This document shows positions 25,669-32,518 of a stretch of DNA of 64,000 nt, in pieces. Every line of letters begins with the position of its first letter. Position 1 is the stretch's first letter. The notes under the pieces were generated by a model. The model had not been told where the DNA came from, ran no database searches, and saw only the letters and a program-made list of their open reading frames with translations. Made by a program: the position numbers and the translations under genes. The stretch covers positions 299,057-363,056 of the forward strand of contig FR890815.1 in NCBI GenBank assembly GCA_000433035.1. The letters run 5' to 3'. This DNA comes from Staphylococcus sp. CAG:324. GTDB lineage: Bacteria; Bacillota_I; Bacilli_A; ML615J-28; CAG-313.

Positions 25669-26959
25669 TCGCTATCCTTTATCTAATTTAAGTGATTATG
25701 AAGTAATGATTTCTTCTCCTTTAGCATTATATGAACAAAAAATATTAATCAAACTTTATATGCCACTTGTTGGTGATAAGGCTATTTCCCTTTATCAAAC
25801 GTTATATTCATTAGTGCCAGATGGTTCTTTTGAATCAGAGGTGGATAAACATGAAAAAATTATTCGATTAATGCGCCTAAGATCAATCAATAAATTAACG
25901 GAAATAAGAAATAAATTAGAAGCAATCGGTCTTTTAAATGTCTATTATAAAGATGGATTATATGTATATTATTTAAAAAAGCCCTTAGATGTAGAAAAAT
26001 TTTTTAATAATATTGAACTTTCTACCCTTCTTGAATATCAAATAGGTCATGATGCTTATGAAAAGTCATATCTAGAATTTATGATGCGAAAATTAGATAT
26101 TAATAAATTTGAAGATATTACGCATGTTTTTGATGACGTCTACGATATTGAATTATCAGATAATATTTATTTATCCCAAGCCAGTTTGAATAATATGAAT
26201 AATGGAATTGTTATAAACAATCAGATGTTTGATTTTAATCGTTTTATGATTTTGGTTTCTGCTTATGATGTGATTAAAAATGAGTATTTTGGTGATGAAA
26301 AATTTATTAATATGGTGAAAAGATATAGTTTTTTATATCAATTAACGCCAGAGGAAATGAAAGATGTTATTATTTTATCTGTTAATGAATATAAGGAAGT
26401 TTTATTTGATGAAATACCTCGAAATGCGAAAAAAAAGTATGATGAAAAAGGTCAAAAACTAGGAATCATACCTAAAACGATGATGAAAACATCATCGGCA
26501 ATTGATGATAAATTAATCAGATATTTAGAAATGGCAAGTCCTAATGAATTTGTTAAAAATAAATCAGGAATTGCTTTGACAAGTACAGAAATAGAGATGT
26601 TTGATCGTTTATTAAAAGACACAAATATTGGTATTGGGGTATTAAATGTATTAATTGGATATGTTTTGGAAATAGAAAAGTTGAATGGTGAAATTCCTTC
26701 TTATAATTATTTTTTAAAAATTATTAATACTTGGAAAAGAGCTGCTGTAAAATCAACTTCAGATGCTATTGCATATGTTAGTAATAAAGAAAAAGGGCAA
26801 AAGAATAAAAAAACCAATAAAGTTCAAAAAGGAGTACCTGATTGGTATCAAGAATATATACTTAAACAAAATAAAAATAAAACAACTAGTCAAAATCTAG
26901 CAGATGATGGTGATTTAGAAGAACTAAAAAATTTCTTCAATCCTAATAATAAGGAGTAG
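25661..26959 (+). CDS. dnaB: replication initiation and membrane attachment protein DnaB
   Basis: A 432-residue protein of the Bacillus DnaB/DnaD type (not the helicase). An N-terminal winged-helix region (about 1-110; LSNLSDYEVMISSPL, EQKILIKLYMPLVGD) is followed by a DnaB_2/DnaD-like helical C terminus (about 310-400; YNYFLKIINTWKRAAV) and a basic tail. It loads the replicative helicase with DnaI at oriC and restart sites. The start at ATG 25661 sits inside the end of the previous gene; an in-frame TTG at 25646 is rejected because family members begin shortly before the winged helix. dnaI follows three bases after the stop. Confidence 0.85.
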   Translation: MNNRYPLSNLSDYEVMISSPLALYEQKILIKLYMPLVGDKAISLYQTLYSLVPDGSFESEVDKHEKIIRLMRLRSINKLTEIRNKLEAIGLLNVYYKDGLYVYYLKKPLDVEKFFNNIELSTLLEYQIGHDAYEKSYLEFMMRKLDINKFEDITHVFDDVYDIELSDNIYLSQASLNNMNNGIVINNQMFDFNRFMILVSAYDVIKNEYFGDEKFINMVKRYSFLYQLTPEEMKDVIILSVNEYKEVLFDEIPRNAKKKYDEKGQKLGIIPKTMMKTSSAIDDKLIRYLEMASPNEFVKNKSGIALTSTEIEMFDRLLKDTNIGIGVLNVLIGYVLEIEKLNGEIPSYNYFLKIINTWKRAAVKSTSDAIAYVSNKEKGQKNKKTNKVQKGVPDWYQEYILKQNKNKTTSQNLADDGDLEELKNFFNPNNKE

Positions 26960-26962
26960 AGT

Positions 26963-27841
26963 ATGGAAATAGATTTAGAAAAAAATCGTGATCAGTTAAT
27001 AAAAGAAATATTAAAAGATCAAAATGTAAAAAAAATAGTTATGGATTATAATATCAATAGATCATTGTTAGATAAAAATTTAAATATTATTTTAGCATAT
27101 GTTTTAAGAAAAAAGAAATGTCAAAATTGTATAGGTCTTCATACATGCAAACAATTATATGAAGGTTATGCTCCTGTTTTATCATATGATGAAGTAAAGT
27201 TTGATTTAAACTATGAGCCTTGTCCATATTTGCAAAAGAAAAAACAGATAGATGAAAAACAAAAAAATTTGCAACTAATTGCTTGTAGTTTTCAAAATTT
27301 TAATTTTGATGATATTTATGTGAATGTAAATAGAAAAGAAATCCTGAATAAAATTAAAACTTGTATTGATAAATACGAAAAGAAATTAGCAACAAAAGGT
27401 TTGTATATTCATGGCAATTATGGTTGTGGTAAAACTTTTTTACTCGCTTATTTGGCTAAAACTCTTGCCGAAAACAACCATAAGGTCATTTTTGCTTATT
27501 ATCCTGATTTAGCTAGAATGTTGAGAAGTGCAATTTATAGTGGGTCAATAGAGGATATGATTGAACAGTTAAAGATGGTGGAAGTTTTAATTTTAGATGA
27601 TTTTGGTGGGGAGACTTTAACTGGTTATTTGCGAGATGAGGTTTTAGGGGCAATTTTACAAGAAAGAATGACGAATAATCGGCTTACTTTTATGAGTTCT
27701 AATTTAGATCAAGAATTGTTATTGGCTCATTTAAAGGAATCTAATCGTGATATTGATGATTTAAGAGCGTCTAGAATTTATGAAAGAATAAGAACTTTAA
27801 TGGAATTTGTGAAATTAGTTGACGAAGATTATCGCAATTAA
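26963..27841 (+). CDS. dnaI: primosomal helicase loader DnaI
   Basis: This 292-residue AAA+ protein has an N-terminal zinc-binding domain (CQNC...HTC near residues 53-68, CPYL near 92) and a C-terminal ATPase: Walker A GNYGCGKT (151-158), Walker B VLILDDFGGE, sensor MSSNLD and an arginine-finger region RIYERI. It delivers the replicative helicase to DNA together with DnaB/DnaD. Its place after dnaB and before thrS is exactly that of Bacillus. Confidence 0.93.
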   Translation: MEIDLEKNRDQLIKEILKDQNVKKIVMDYNINRSLLDKNLNIILAYVLRKKKCQNCIGLHTCKQLYEGYAPVLSYDEVKFDLNYEPCPYLQKKKQIDEKQKNLQLIACSFQNFNFDDIYVNVNRKEILNKIKTCIDKYEKKLATKGLYIHGNYGCGKTFLLAYLAKTLAENNHKVIFAYYPDLARMLRSAIYSGSIEDMIEQLKMVEVLILDDFGGETLTGYLRDEVLGAILQERMTNNRLTFMSSNLDQELLLAHLKESNRDIDDLRASRIYERIRTLMEFVKLVDEDYRN

Positions 27842-27855
27842 TTAAAATAAATAAC

Positions 27856-27884
27856 TTGAATTATTGATTTGTATGTGTTATAAT
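27856..27884 (+). promoter_or_regulatory. promoter of thrS
   Basis: TTGAAT (27856-27861), 17 bases, TATAAT (27879-27884) preceded by TGT. It lies just after dnaI. Confidence 0.8.
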
Positions 27885-27891
27885 TTATTCG

Positions 27892-28172
27892 TATTAAAAC
27901 GTTGAACAGGATATGATAATCAAAGACTAGTTTATTAGTGAGGCTAGATAGTGAAAATAGCTAAATTAAGTTTGATTGTTACTCCCTGGGAGTTACTATT
28001 AGAAATAATAGTCGTAAAAGCTCTGCGTTAAAGAGATTGAGGGCAAATAATAATGATAAATTATTATTTGAACTAAGGTGGTACCGCGAAAAACAAAGCA
28101 AAGCCGTATGATTTTTCGTCCTTAGAAGAATTGTAGTGTAGACTACTTATTTTTCTAAGGCTTTTATTTTTT
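27892..28172 (+). promoter_or_regulatory. T-box leader of thrS with terminator
   Basis: The T-box sequence AAGGTGGTACCGCG is at 28075-28088. Upstream is a long stem I region (ATCAAA/TTTGAT near 27922 and 27970). Downstream the terminator pairs CCTTAGAAGAA (28120-28130) with the arm ending TTCTAAGG (28160), followed by CTTTTATTTTTTT. An ACT triplet in the 3' side of stem I (near 27980) could be the Thr specifier, but the fold was not computed. Uncharged tRNA-Thr would allow thrS transcription. This accounts for the 346-base gap between dnaI and thrS. Confidence 0.9.
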
Positions 28173-28187
28173 TAGGGAGGTTAAAAA

Positions 28188-30098
28188 ATGATTAAAATAG
28201 TTTTTCCTGATTTATCTGAAAGGGAATTTAAAAAAGGCGTTACACCATTTGAGATTGCAAATAGCATTTCTCTTAGTCTTGCTAAAAAATGTATGGTGGC
28301 TAAACTGAATGATGAATTGATTGATATGAGTCAAGAGTTAACAGAAGATGGCAAAATAGAGTTAATTTTAGGTGGAGAAGATGGGTATGAAAATCTTTTA
28401 AACCACTCTTGTGCACATATGCTTGCACAAGCGATTAAGCAATTATATCCAAATGCAATGTTTGGGGTAGGTCCTGCTATTGAAGAGGGATTTTATTATG
28501 ATATTGATTTAGGTGATATCAAGTTGAATGAGGAAGATTTACCAAAAATTGAAAAAAAGATGCAAGCATTAGCCGCATCGGGGGAAACCATTCATAGAGT
28601 AGTTGTTTCAAAAGAGAAAGCTTTAGAATTATTTAGTAATGATATTTATAAAAAAGAACTGATTGAAGAATTAGAAGATACGACTACTATTACAATTTAT
28701 AAACAGGGAGATTTTTATGATTTATGTCGTGGGCCTCATGTTTCTAGCACAAAATGGTTAAAGAACTTTAAATTGCTTAGTATAAGTGGTGCTTACTGGA
28801 GAGGAGACGCTAAAAACCATCAACTTCAAAGAATATATGGAACTTGTTTTGCGACTGAAACTGCTTTAAAAGAACATCTTATTTCTCTTGAAGAGCGTAA
28901 GAAAAGGGATCATCGCAAATTAGGAAAAGAATTAGATTTATTTATGATTAGTGAATTTGGACCTGGTTTTCCTTTTTGGCTACCAAATGGAATGATTTTA
29001 AGGCGAAACTTAGAAAATTTTTGGTATAAAATTCATACTGAGGCTGGATATCAATTTGTGCAAACACCAATTATGTTGAATAAAGAATTGTGGGAAATTT
29101 CAGGACATTGGTATAATTATAAGGAAAATATGTATACTTCAGTCATTGATGAAAAAGAATTTGCCATTAAACCAATGAATTGTCCAGGTGGAATGTTGGT
29201 ATATAAAAATGATATTCATTCTTATCGTGATTTTCCCTTACGAATTGGTGAACTCGGTCTTGTTCATCGTCATGAGGCAAGTGGAGCTTTAAATGGACTT
29301 TTTAGAGTTCGAAATTTTACACAAGATGATGCGCATATTTTTATTACTGAAGAACAAATTGAAGAAGAAATTGGTCGTTTAATCGATTTATATGATTATG
29401 TTTATAAAGTATTTCAATTATCATATCATATTGAACTTTCTACTAGACCTCTTGATAAATATATTGGTGAAATTGCAACTTGGGATAAAGCAGAGAAGGC
29501 TTTGGCTGATGCAATGGAGAAAAAAGGCATAAAATATGTTTTAAATCCTGGAGATGGAGCTTTTTACGGACCTAAGTTAGATTTTAAGTTAAAAGATTCG
29601 ATGAATCGCATTTGGCAATGTGGAACAATCCAACTTGATATGAATTTGCCAGAACGTTTTGATTTAAATTATATTACTGAAACAGGCGAGAAAAAGCGAC
29701 CTATTATGTTACACCGAGCTTTATTTGGTTCTATTGAAAGATTTATTGGTATTTTAATTGAACATTTTGCGGGAGCATTTCCATTATGGCTTGCTCCAAA
29801 GCAAATAGTTATTATTCCTGTTAATCATGATGCACATTTGCAATATGCCAAATATCTTGAAACTTTATTGAGAAAAAAGGATATACGAGTAACTATTGAT
29901 GATCGTGATCAAAAGATGAATTATAAAATTCGTGAGAGTCAGACTAAAAAGATTCCTTATACTATTATTGTGGGTGATCAAGAAAAAGAAAATCAAAAGA
30001 TTACGTATCGTCATCATGGTTCTAATGAATCAATTACGATGTCAATTGATGAATTTTTATTAATGATTCAAAATGAAATAGAAACTTTAGGTAATTAA
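28188..30098 (+). CDS. thrS: threonyl-tRNA synthetase
   Basis: This 636-residue class II synthetase has a TGS domain (1-62), an editing domain (about 63-240; HSCAHMLAQAI, HxxxH pattern) and a catalytic core (about 270-530; NCPGGM motif, RIGELGLVHRHEASG motif 2, MLHRALFGSIERFIGILIEH motif 3, split here as read), then an anticodon-binding domain ending near residue 636. ATG 28188 follows AGGGAGG. It is controlled by the T-box just upstream and ends at a bidirectional terminator. All domains look complete. Confidence 0.96.
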   Translation: MIKIVFPDLSEREFKKGVTPFEIANSISLSLAKKCMVAKLNDELIDMSQELTEDGKIELILGGEDGYENLLNHSCAHMLAQAIKQLYPNAMFGVGPAIEEGFYYDIDLGDIKLNEEDLPKIEKKMQALAASGETIHRVVVSKEKALELFSNDIYKKELIEELEDTTTITIYKQGDFYDLCRGPHVSSTKWLKNFKLLSISGAYWRGDAKNHQLQRIYGTCFATETALKEHLISLEERKKRDHRKLGKELDLFMISEFGPGFPFWLPNGMILRRNLENFWYKIHTEAGYQFVQTPIMLNKELWEISGHWYNYKENMYTSVIDEKEFAIKPMNCPGGMLVYKNDIHSYRDFPLRIGELGLVHRHEASGALNGLFRVRNFTQDDAHIFITEEQIEEEIGRLIDLYDYVYKVFQLSYHIELSTRPLDKYIGEIATWDKAEKALADAMEKKGIKYVLNPGDGAFYGPKLDFKLKDSMNRIWQCGTIQLDMNLPERFDLNYITETGEKKRPIMLHRALFGSIERFIGILIEHFAGAFPLWLAPKQIVIIPVNHDAHLQYAKYLETLLRKKDIRVTIDDRDQKMNYKIRESQTKKIPYTIIVGDQEKENQKITYRHHGSNESITMSIDEFLLMIQNEIETLGN

Positions 30099-30118
30099 AA
30101 AAGATACTTTATAAAAAG

Positions 30119-30152
30119 AAAAATCTCGTTTCAAATTTAAACGAGATTTTTT
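30119..30152. terminator. bidirectional terminator thrS / XRE gene
   Basis: AAATCTCGTTT (30121-30131) pairs with AAACGAGATTT (30139-30149). The flanking A and T runs serve both strands. Confidence 0.88.
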
Positions 30153-30432
30153 ATAATTCTTTTTTTATTTTTTCTAATGATTGAATGACATGATCCAATT
30201 CATTTTTAATACTAATTTCATCAATTTCTGTTGTGTCTTTGGTGCCTATGATATAATCAACGCTAACGTTAAATAATAAAGAAAGGGAAATTAAAACACT
30301 AATAGTAGGCTCTGATACACCAGATTCATAGCGTAGAAGGGTTCGTTTGCTGATACCTAATTGAGAGGCTAAATCTTCTTGTGTTAGATCGTTATCTTCT
30401 CTTAAGTCTCTGATTCGTTTATTCCATTTCAT
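30151..30432 (-). CDS. XRE-family helix-turn-helix regulator
   Basis: A 93-residue protein with one HTH_3 domain (residues about 6-60: IRDLREDNDLTQEDLASQLG, then ISKRTLLRYESGVSEPT and the third helix) and a short C-terminal helix. The start at ATG 30432 follows AAGGGTGA; the longer frame to 30546 has no domain support. There is no effector domain. It is divergent from the small-RNA/LysM unit, whose promoter is 60 bases away, so it may control that unit. The target is unknown. Confidence 0.85.
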   Translation of the reverse strand: MKWNKRIRDLREDNDLTQEDLASQLGISKRTLLRYESGVSEPTISVLISLSLLFNVSVDYIIGTKDTTEIDEISIKNELDHVIQSLEKIKKEL

Positions 30433-30492
30433 AAAAAATATCACCCTTTTTGTCACTTTTTTCTCTATTATAACCTTTTTTGTCCAAATTAC

Positions 30493-30521
30493 TTGATTTG
30501 TAGACAAAATTGTGTTATAAT
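30493..30521 (+). promoter_or_regulatory. promoter of the candidate small RNA
   Basis: TTGATT (30493-30498), 17 bases, TATAAT (30516-30521) with TGT before the -10. It faces away from the XRE gene. Confidence 0.75.
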
Positions 30522-30527
30522 TTAAGT

Positions 30528-30664
30528 GATAAGGCAAAGATGTCACTACAAGGACAATATTTTAATCATAAAAAAATAGTCTTTCTAGGAATAATTAGAT
30601 AGGCTCCCCCGCCAAAAATATATTCATTTATATGTCTAATTATTCCTACAAAGGCTATTTTTTT
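30528..30664 (+). ncRNA. candidate small RNA or attenuated leader with a 30-bp hairpin and C-rich loop
   Basis: Transcription from the promoter at 30493 would begin near 30528. After short pairings (GTGA/TCAC, TGTC/GACA) comes a hairpin: 30570-30599 pairs with 30635-30664 over 30 positions with one C-C mismatch and one G-T wobble, ending in seven T's. The 35-base loop carries GGC-TCCCCC-GCC (30602-30613), which shows a run of five C's. UCCCC-type loops are known in Firmicutes small RNAs that pair with ribosome-binding sites. There is no open frame. It could instead be an attenuator for the downstream LysM gene. Confidence 0.55.
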
Positions 30665-30712
30665 GTCACTAAATAAAAAATTGCTCATATATTAATCGTG
30701 AGGAGGGAAATA

Positions 30713-31186
30713 ATGAATTACGATGATTTTGGATTAAGAATAGAATATGTTGAGTATACCGTTAAAAAAGGAGATAGTTTATATAATATAGCTAAAAAAT
30801 ATGATACTACTGTTTCTGATTTAACAGATATCAATATGTTAACAACGAATACTATCTTTCCTGGTCAAGTTTTGTTAGTACCAAAAAATAGCAATGCAGA
30901 AACCGATTATTATTTTGAAAATTATGTTATTAAACCAGGAGATACAATAGAACTTATCGCTACTAAACTTGGAGTAGATCCAGTTTTAATTGGTTTATAC
31001 AATGATTTTGCAACATTTCAATTAATTGATGGACAAACAATTAAAATTCCACGAAATAATACTTATATTGTAAAAGATACAGATACTGTCGATACAGTAT
31101 TAGCAACGACTAATAGAACTGCAGAGCAGATTTTAAGAGCAAATGCGAGTACATGGTTAAAATCGGGTAGTAAAATCTATTTATAA
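30713..31186 (+). CDS. protein with three LysM domains, no signal peptide
   Basis: A 157-residue product made almost entirely of LysM units: YTVKKGDSLYNIAKKYDTT (about 13-57), YVIKPGDTIELIATKLGVD (about 67-113), and a weaker third, YIVKDTDTVDTVLATTN (about 115-155). ATG 30713 lies five bases after AGGAGGG; the in-frame GTG at 30698 precedes that site and is rejected. With no export signal, a role inside the mother cell (coat or cortex binding during sporulation) is possible, as for the CotE-linked LysM protein. It is not proven. It lies downstream of the hairpin RNA. Confidence 0.85.
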   Translation: MNYDDFGLRIEYVEYTVKKGDSLYNIAKKYDTTVSDLTDINMLTTNTIFPGQVLLVPKNSNAETDYYFENYVIKPGDTIELIATKLGVDPVLIGLYNDFATFQLIDGQTIKIPRNNTYIVKDTDTVDTVLATTNRTAEQILRANASTWLKSGSKIYL

Positions 31187-31187
31187 A

Positions 31188-31216
31188 ATAAAAATGTCCA
31201 AAGGGGACATTTTTAT
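31188..31216. terminator. bidirectional terminator LysM / DtxR-family gene
   Basis: ATAAAAATGTCC (31188-31199) pairs with GGACATTTTTAT (31205-31216), followed by T's. It overlaps the end of the minus-strand gene. Confidence 0.85.
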
Positions 31217-31575
31217 TTTTTAATATGATTGATAATTGCATGAAAAGTTTCTTCACTAATATCGTGTTCAATTTTACAAGCATCAATTTTGGCGGTTTCT
31301 TCACGAACACCTAGTTTGACGAAAAACTCGGTTAAAAGAAGATGACGTTGATAGATTTTATTTGCAATTTGATAGCCTTCGTCAGTTAAAGAGATAATAC
31401 CATTAGGACTAATTTGAATTAGATTATTATTTTTTAAATTACTGATAGCTCTTGAAATGCTAGCTCTTGAATAATTAAAACTTTGTGCGATATCAATGGA
31501 GCGAACATTAATACCTTCTTTTTGAAGCATAAGTATTCTTTCTAAATAGTCTTCTGCTGATTCATATAATGTCAA
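31213..31575 (-). CDS. DtxR/MntR-family metal-dependent repressor
   Basis: This 120-residue protein has an N-terminal winged helix (ESAEDYLERILMLQ, then VRSIDIAQSFNYSRASISRAISNLKNNNLIQ and a wing LTDEGYQIA) and a metal-binding dimerisation domain (RHLLLTEFFVKLGV, CKIEHDISEETFHAI), like MntR; it lacks the SH3 domain of DtxR. TTG 31575 sits eight bases after AGGAGG and gives the family start; a GTG at 31584 overlaps that site. It lies next to the feo operon, whose leader has palindromic operators, so it is probably the iron (or Mn) sensor for feo. Confidence 0.87.
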   Translation of the reverse strand: MTLYESAEDYLERILMLQKEGINVRSIDIAQSFNYSRASISRAISNLKNNNLIQISPNGIISLTDEGYQIANKIYQRHLLLTEFFVKLGVREETAKIDACKIEHDISEETFHAIINHIKK

Positions 31576-31682
31576 AAGTAACACCTCCTAAACATTGTTC
31601 GCTTAAATTATATATCATTATTGCATAAAATGCAAGTTATCCTACTTTTTTAACAATAACAAATAAAAAGAAAGCATATGAT

Positions 31683-31711
31683 TTGTTTTAAATTTCATTT
31701 TTAGATATAAT
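31683..31711 (+). promoter_or_regulatory. upstream promoter with an overlapping operator
   Basis: TTGTTT (31683-31688), 17 bases, TATAAT (31706-31711). The palindrome at 31713-31738 covers the predicted start site. No gene starts before feo at 32042. Confidence 0.6.
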
Positions 31712-31712
31712 C

Positions 31713-31738
31713 TTATTGTTAGCATATGCTAACAATAA
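31713..31738. promoter_or_regulatory. operator 1: 26-base perfect palindrome containing GTTAGC-N4-GCTAAC
   Basis: Every position from 31713 to 31738 is symmetric; the core is GTTAGCATATGCTAAC. It shares its half-sites with the two sites at 31976 and 32011. Confidence 0.8.
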
Positions 31739-31739
31739 A

Positions 31740-31939
31740 TACAGAAAAATATAGGATGCGTGCATCCTACTCCTTTATTTATTAAAAATATTATGATATA
31801 ATAAAAATAGAAAAAATTGGCATAGTTTTATTTTTAAAAAATTATCTCATAATATGCTGTTCTGTATAAAAATAATTCCTTCTAAAAGATGTCAAAAGGA
31901 ATTTATATTCATTTTGATATCTTTTTTGTGACAAATTAC
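31740..31939 (+). other. non-coding stretch between two iron-box promoters
   Basis: It contains two hairpins: TAGGATGC/GCATCCTA (31752-31769), and AATTCCTT/AAGGAATT around 31874-31893. Neither has a proper T tail, and no open frame is present. A short metal-regulated RNA or a long feo leader from the upstream promoter would both fit. Confidence 0.4.
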
Positions 31940-31968
31940 TTGACTTATGAGTGAAGAAATGATATACT
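31940..31968 (+). promoter_or_regulatory. main feo promoter
   Basis: TTGACT (31940-31945), 17 bases, TATACT (31963-31968). Two operators follow directly. Confidence 0.8.
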
Positions 31969-31975
31969 ATTTTTG

Positions 31976-31995
31976 ATGTTAGCAAGAGCTAACAT
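31976..31995. promoter_or_regulatory. operator 2 (feo)
   Basis: ATGTTAGC-AAGA-GCTAACAT, perfect 8-base arms, at the predicted transcription start of feo. Confidence 0.8.
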
Positions 31996-32010
31996 AAAAA
32001 AATGTTTATA

Positions 32011-32028
32011 AGTTAGCGTTTGCTAACT
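32011..32028. promoter_or_regulatory. operator 3 (feo)
   Basis: AGTTAGC-GTTT-GCTAACT, perfect 7-base arms, centred 34 bases after operator 2 and just before the AAAGGAG ribosome site. Confidence 0.78.
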
Positions 32029-32041
32029 AGAAAGGAGATAT

Positions 32042-32257
32042 ATGATTCCGCTAATTTATGCACAAGAAGATGCTAATGTAACGATTAAAAAAGTATCGGC
32101 AGATGAAAAGACCAAAAGGCACCTTGAAAATTTAGGCGTTTTAGTTGGAGCTCAAATTAATTTAGTTTCTATTCATAAAGGTAATGTAATTTTAAAGGTT
32201 AAAGATGGGCGTCTTGCTTTAAATCAAAGCCTAGCTACAAAGATTTTTGTTGAATAA
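32042..32257 (+). CDS. feoA: FeoA-family ferrous iron transport protein, first copy
   Basis: The 71-residue SH3-like FeoA protein contains VSADEKTKRHLENLGVLVGAQINLV, the turn-rich core of the family, and the typical LNQSLATKI end. FeoA proteins bind FeoB and modulate Fe2+ uptake. ATG 32042 follows AAAGGAG directly behind operator 3. It is the first gene of feoA-feoA-feoB-Cys-rich protein. Two FeoA copies in tandem are common in Firmicutes and may form a heteromer on FeoB. Confidence 0.9.
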   Translation: MIPLIYAQEDANVTIKKVSADEKTKRHLENLGVLVGAQINLVSIHKGNVILKVKDGRLALNQSLATKIFVE

Positions 32258-32284
32258 ACAAGCAAATAGGAGAGGAAAAAGAAA

Positions 32285-32518
32285 ATGGAAAAATATTTAA
32301 ATGAAATGAAACCTACAGAAAAGGGAATTGTAAAAAAAATTACAACTGATGGTAAAATAAAGCGAAGGTTATATGATATGGGAGTTACTCCAGGTGCGCA
32401 AATCATTGTCAAAAAATTAGCCCCTTTAGGAGATCCTATTGAAGTTACAATTAGAGGATATGAATTAACGGTTAGAAAATCAGAAGCTGAATGTGTATTA
32501 ATGGAGGAAATTAAATAA
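32285..32518 (+). CDS. feoA: FeoA-family ferrous iron transport protein, second copy
   Basis: The 77-residue product has the FeoA pattern: GIVKKITTDGKIKRRLYDMG, VTPGAQIIVKKLAPLGDPIE, IRGYELTVRKSEAECV. It is closer to the textbook FeoA sequence than the first copy. It is preceded by AGGAGAGG, and its stop overlaps the feoB start by one base (TAATG), so FeoA and FeoB are translationally coupled. Confidence 0.93.
   Translation: MEKYLNEMKPTEKGIVKKITTDGKIKRRLYDMGVTPGAQIIVKKLAPLGDPIEVTIRGYELTVRKSEAECVLMEEIK

Noticed and set aside
30528..30664. 6S RNA or SRP RNA identity for the hairpin RNA
   Set aside because: It lacks the large central bubble and length of 6S and the conserved SRP loop sequences. 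The single long hairpin fits neither.
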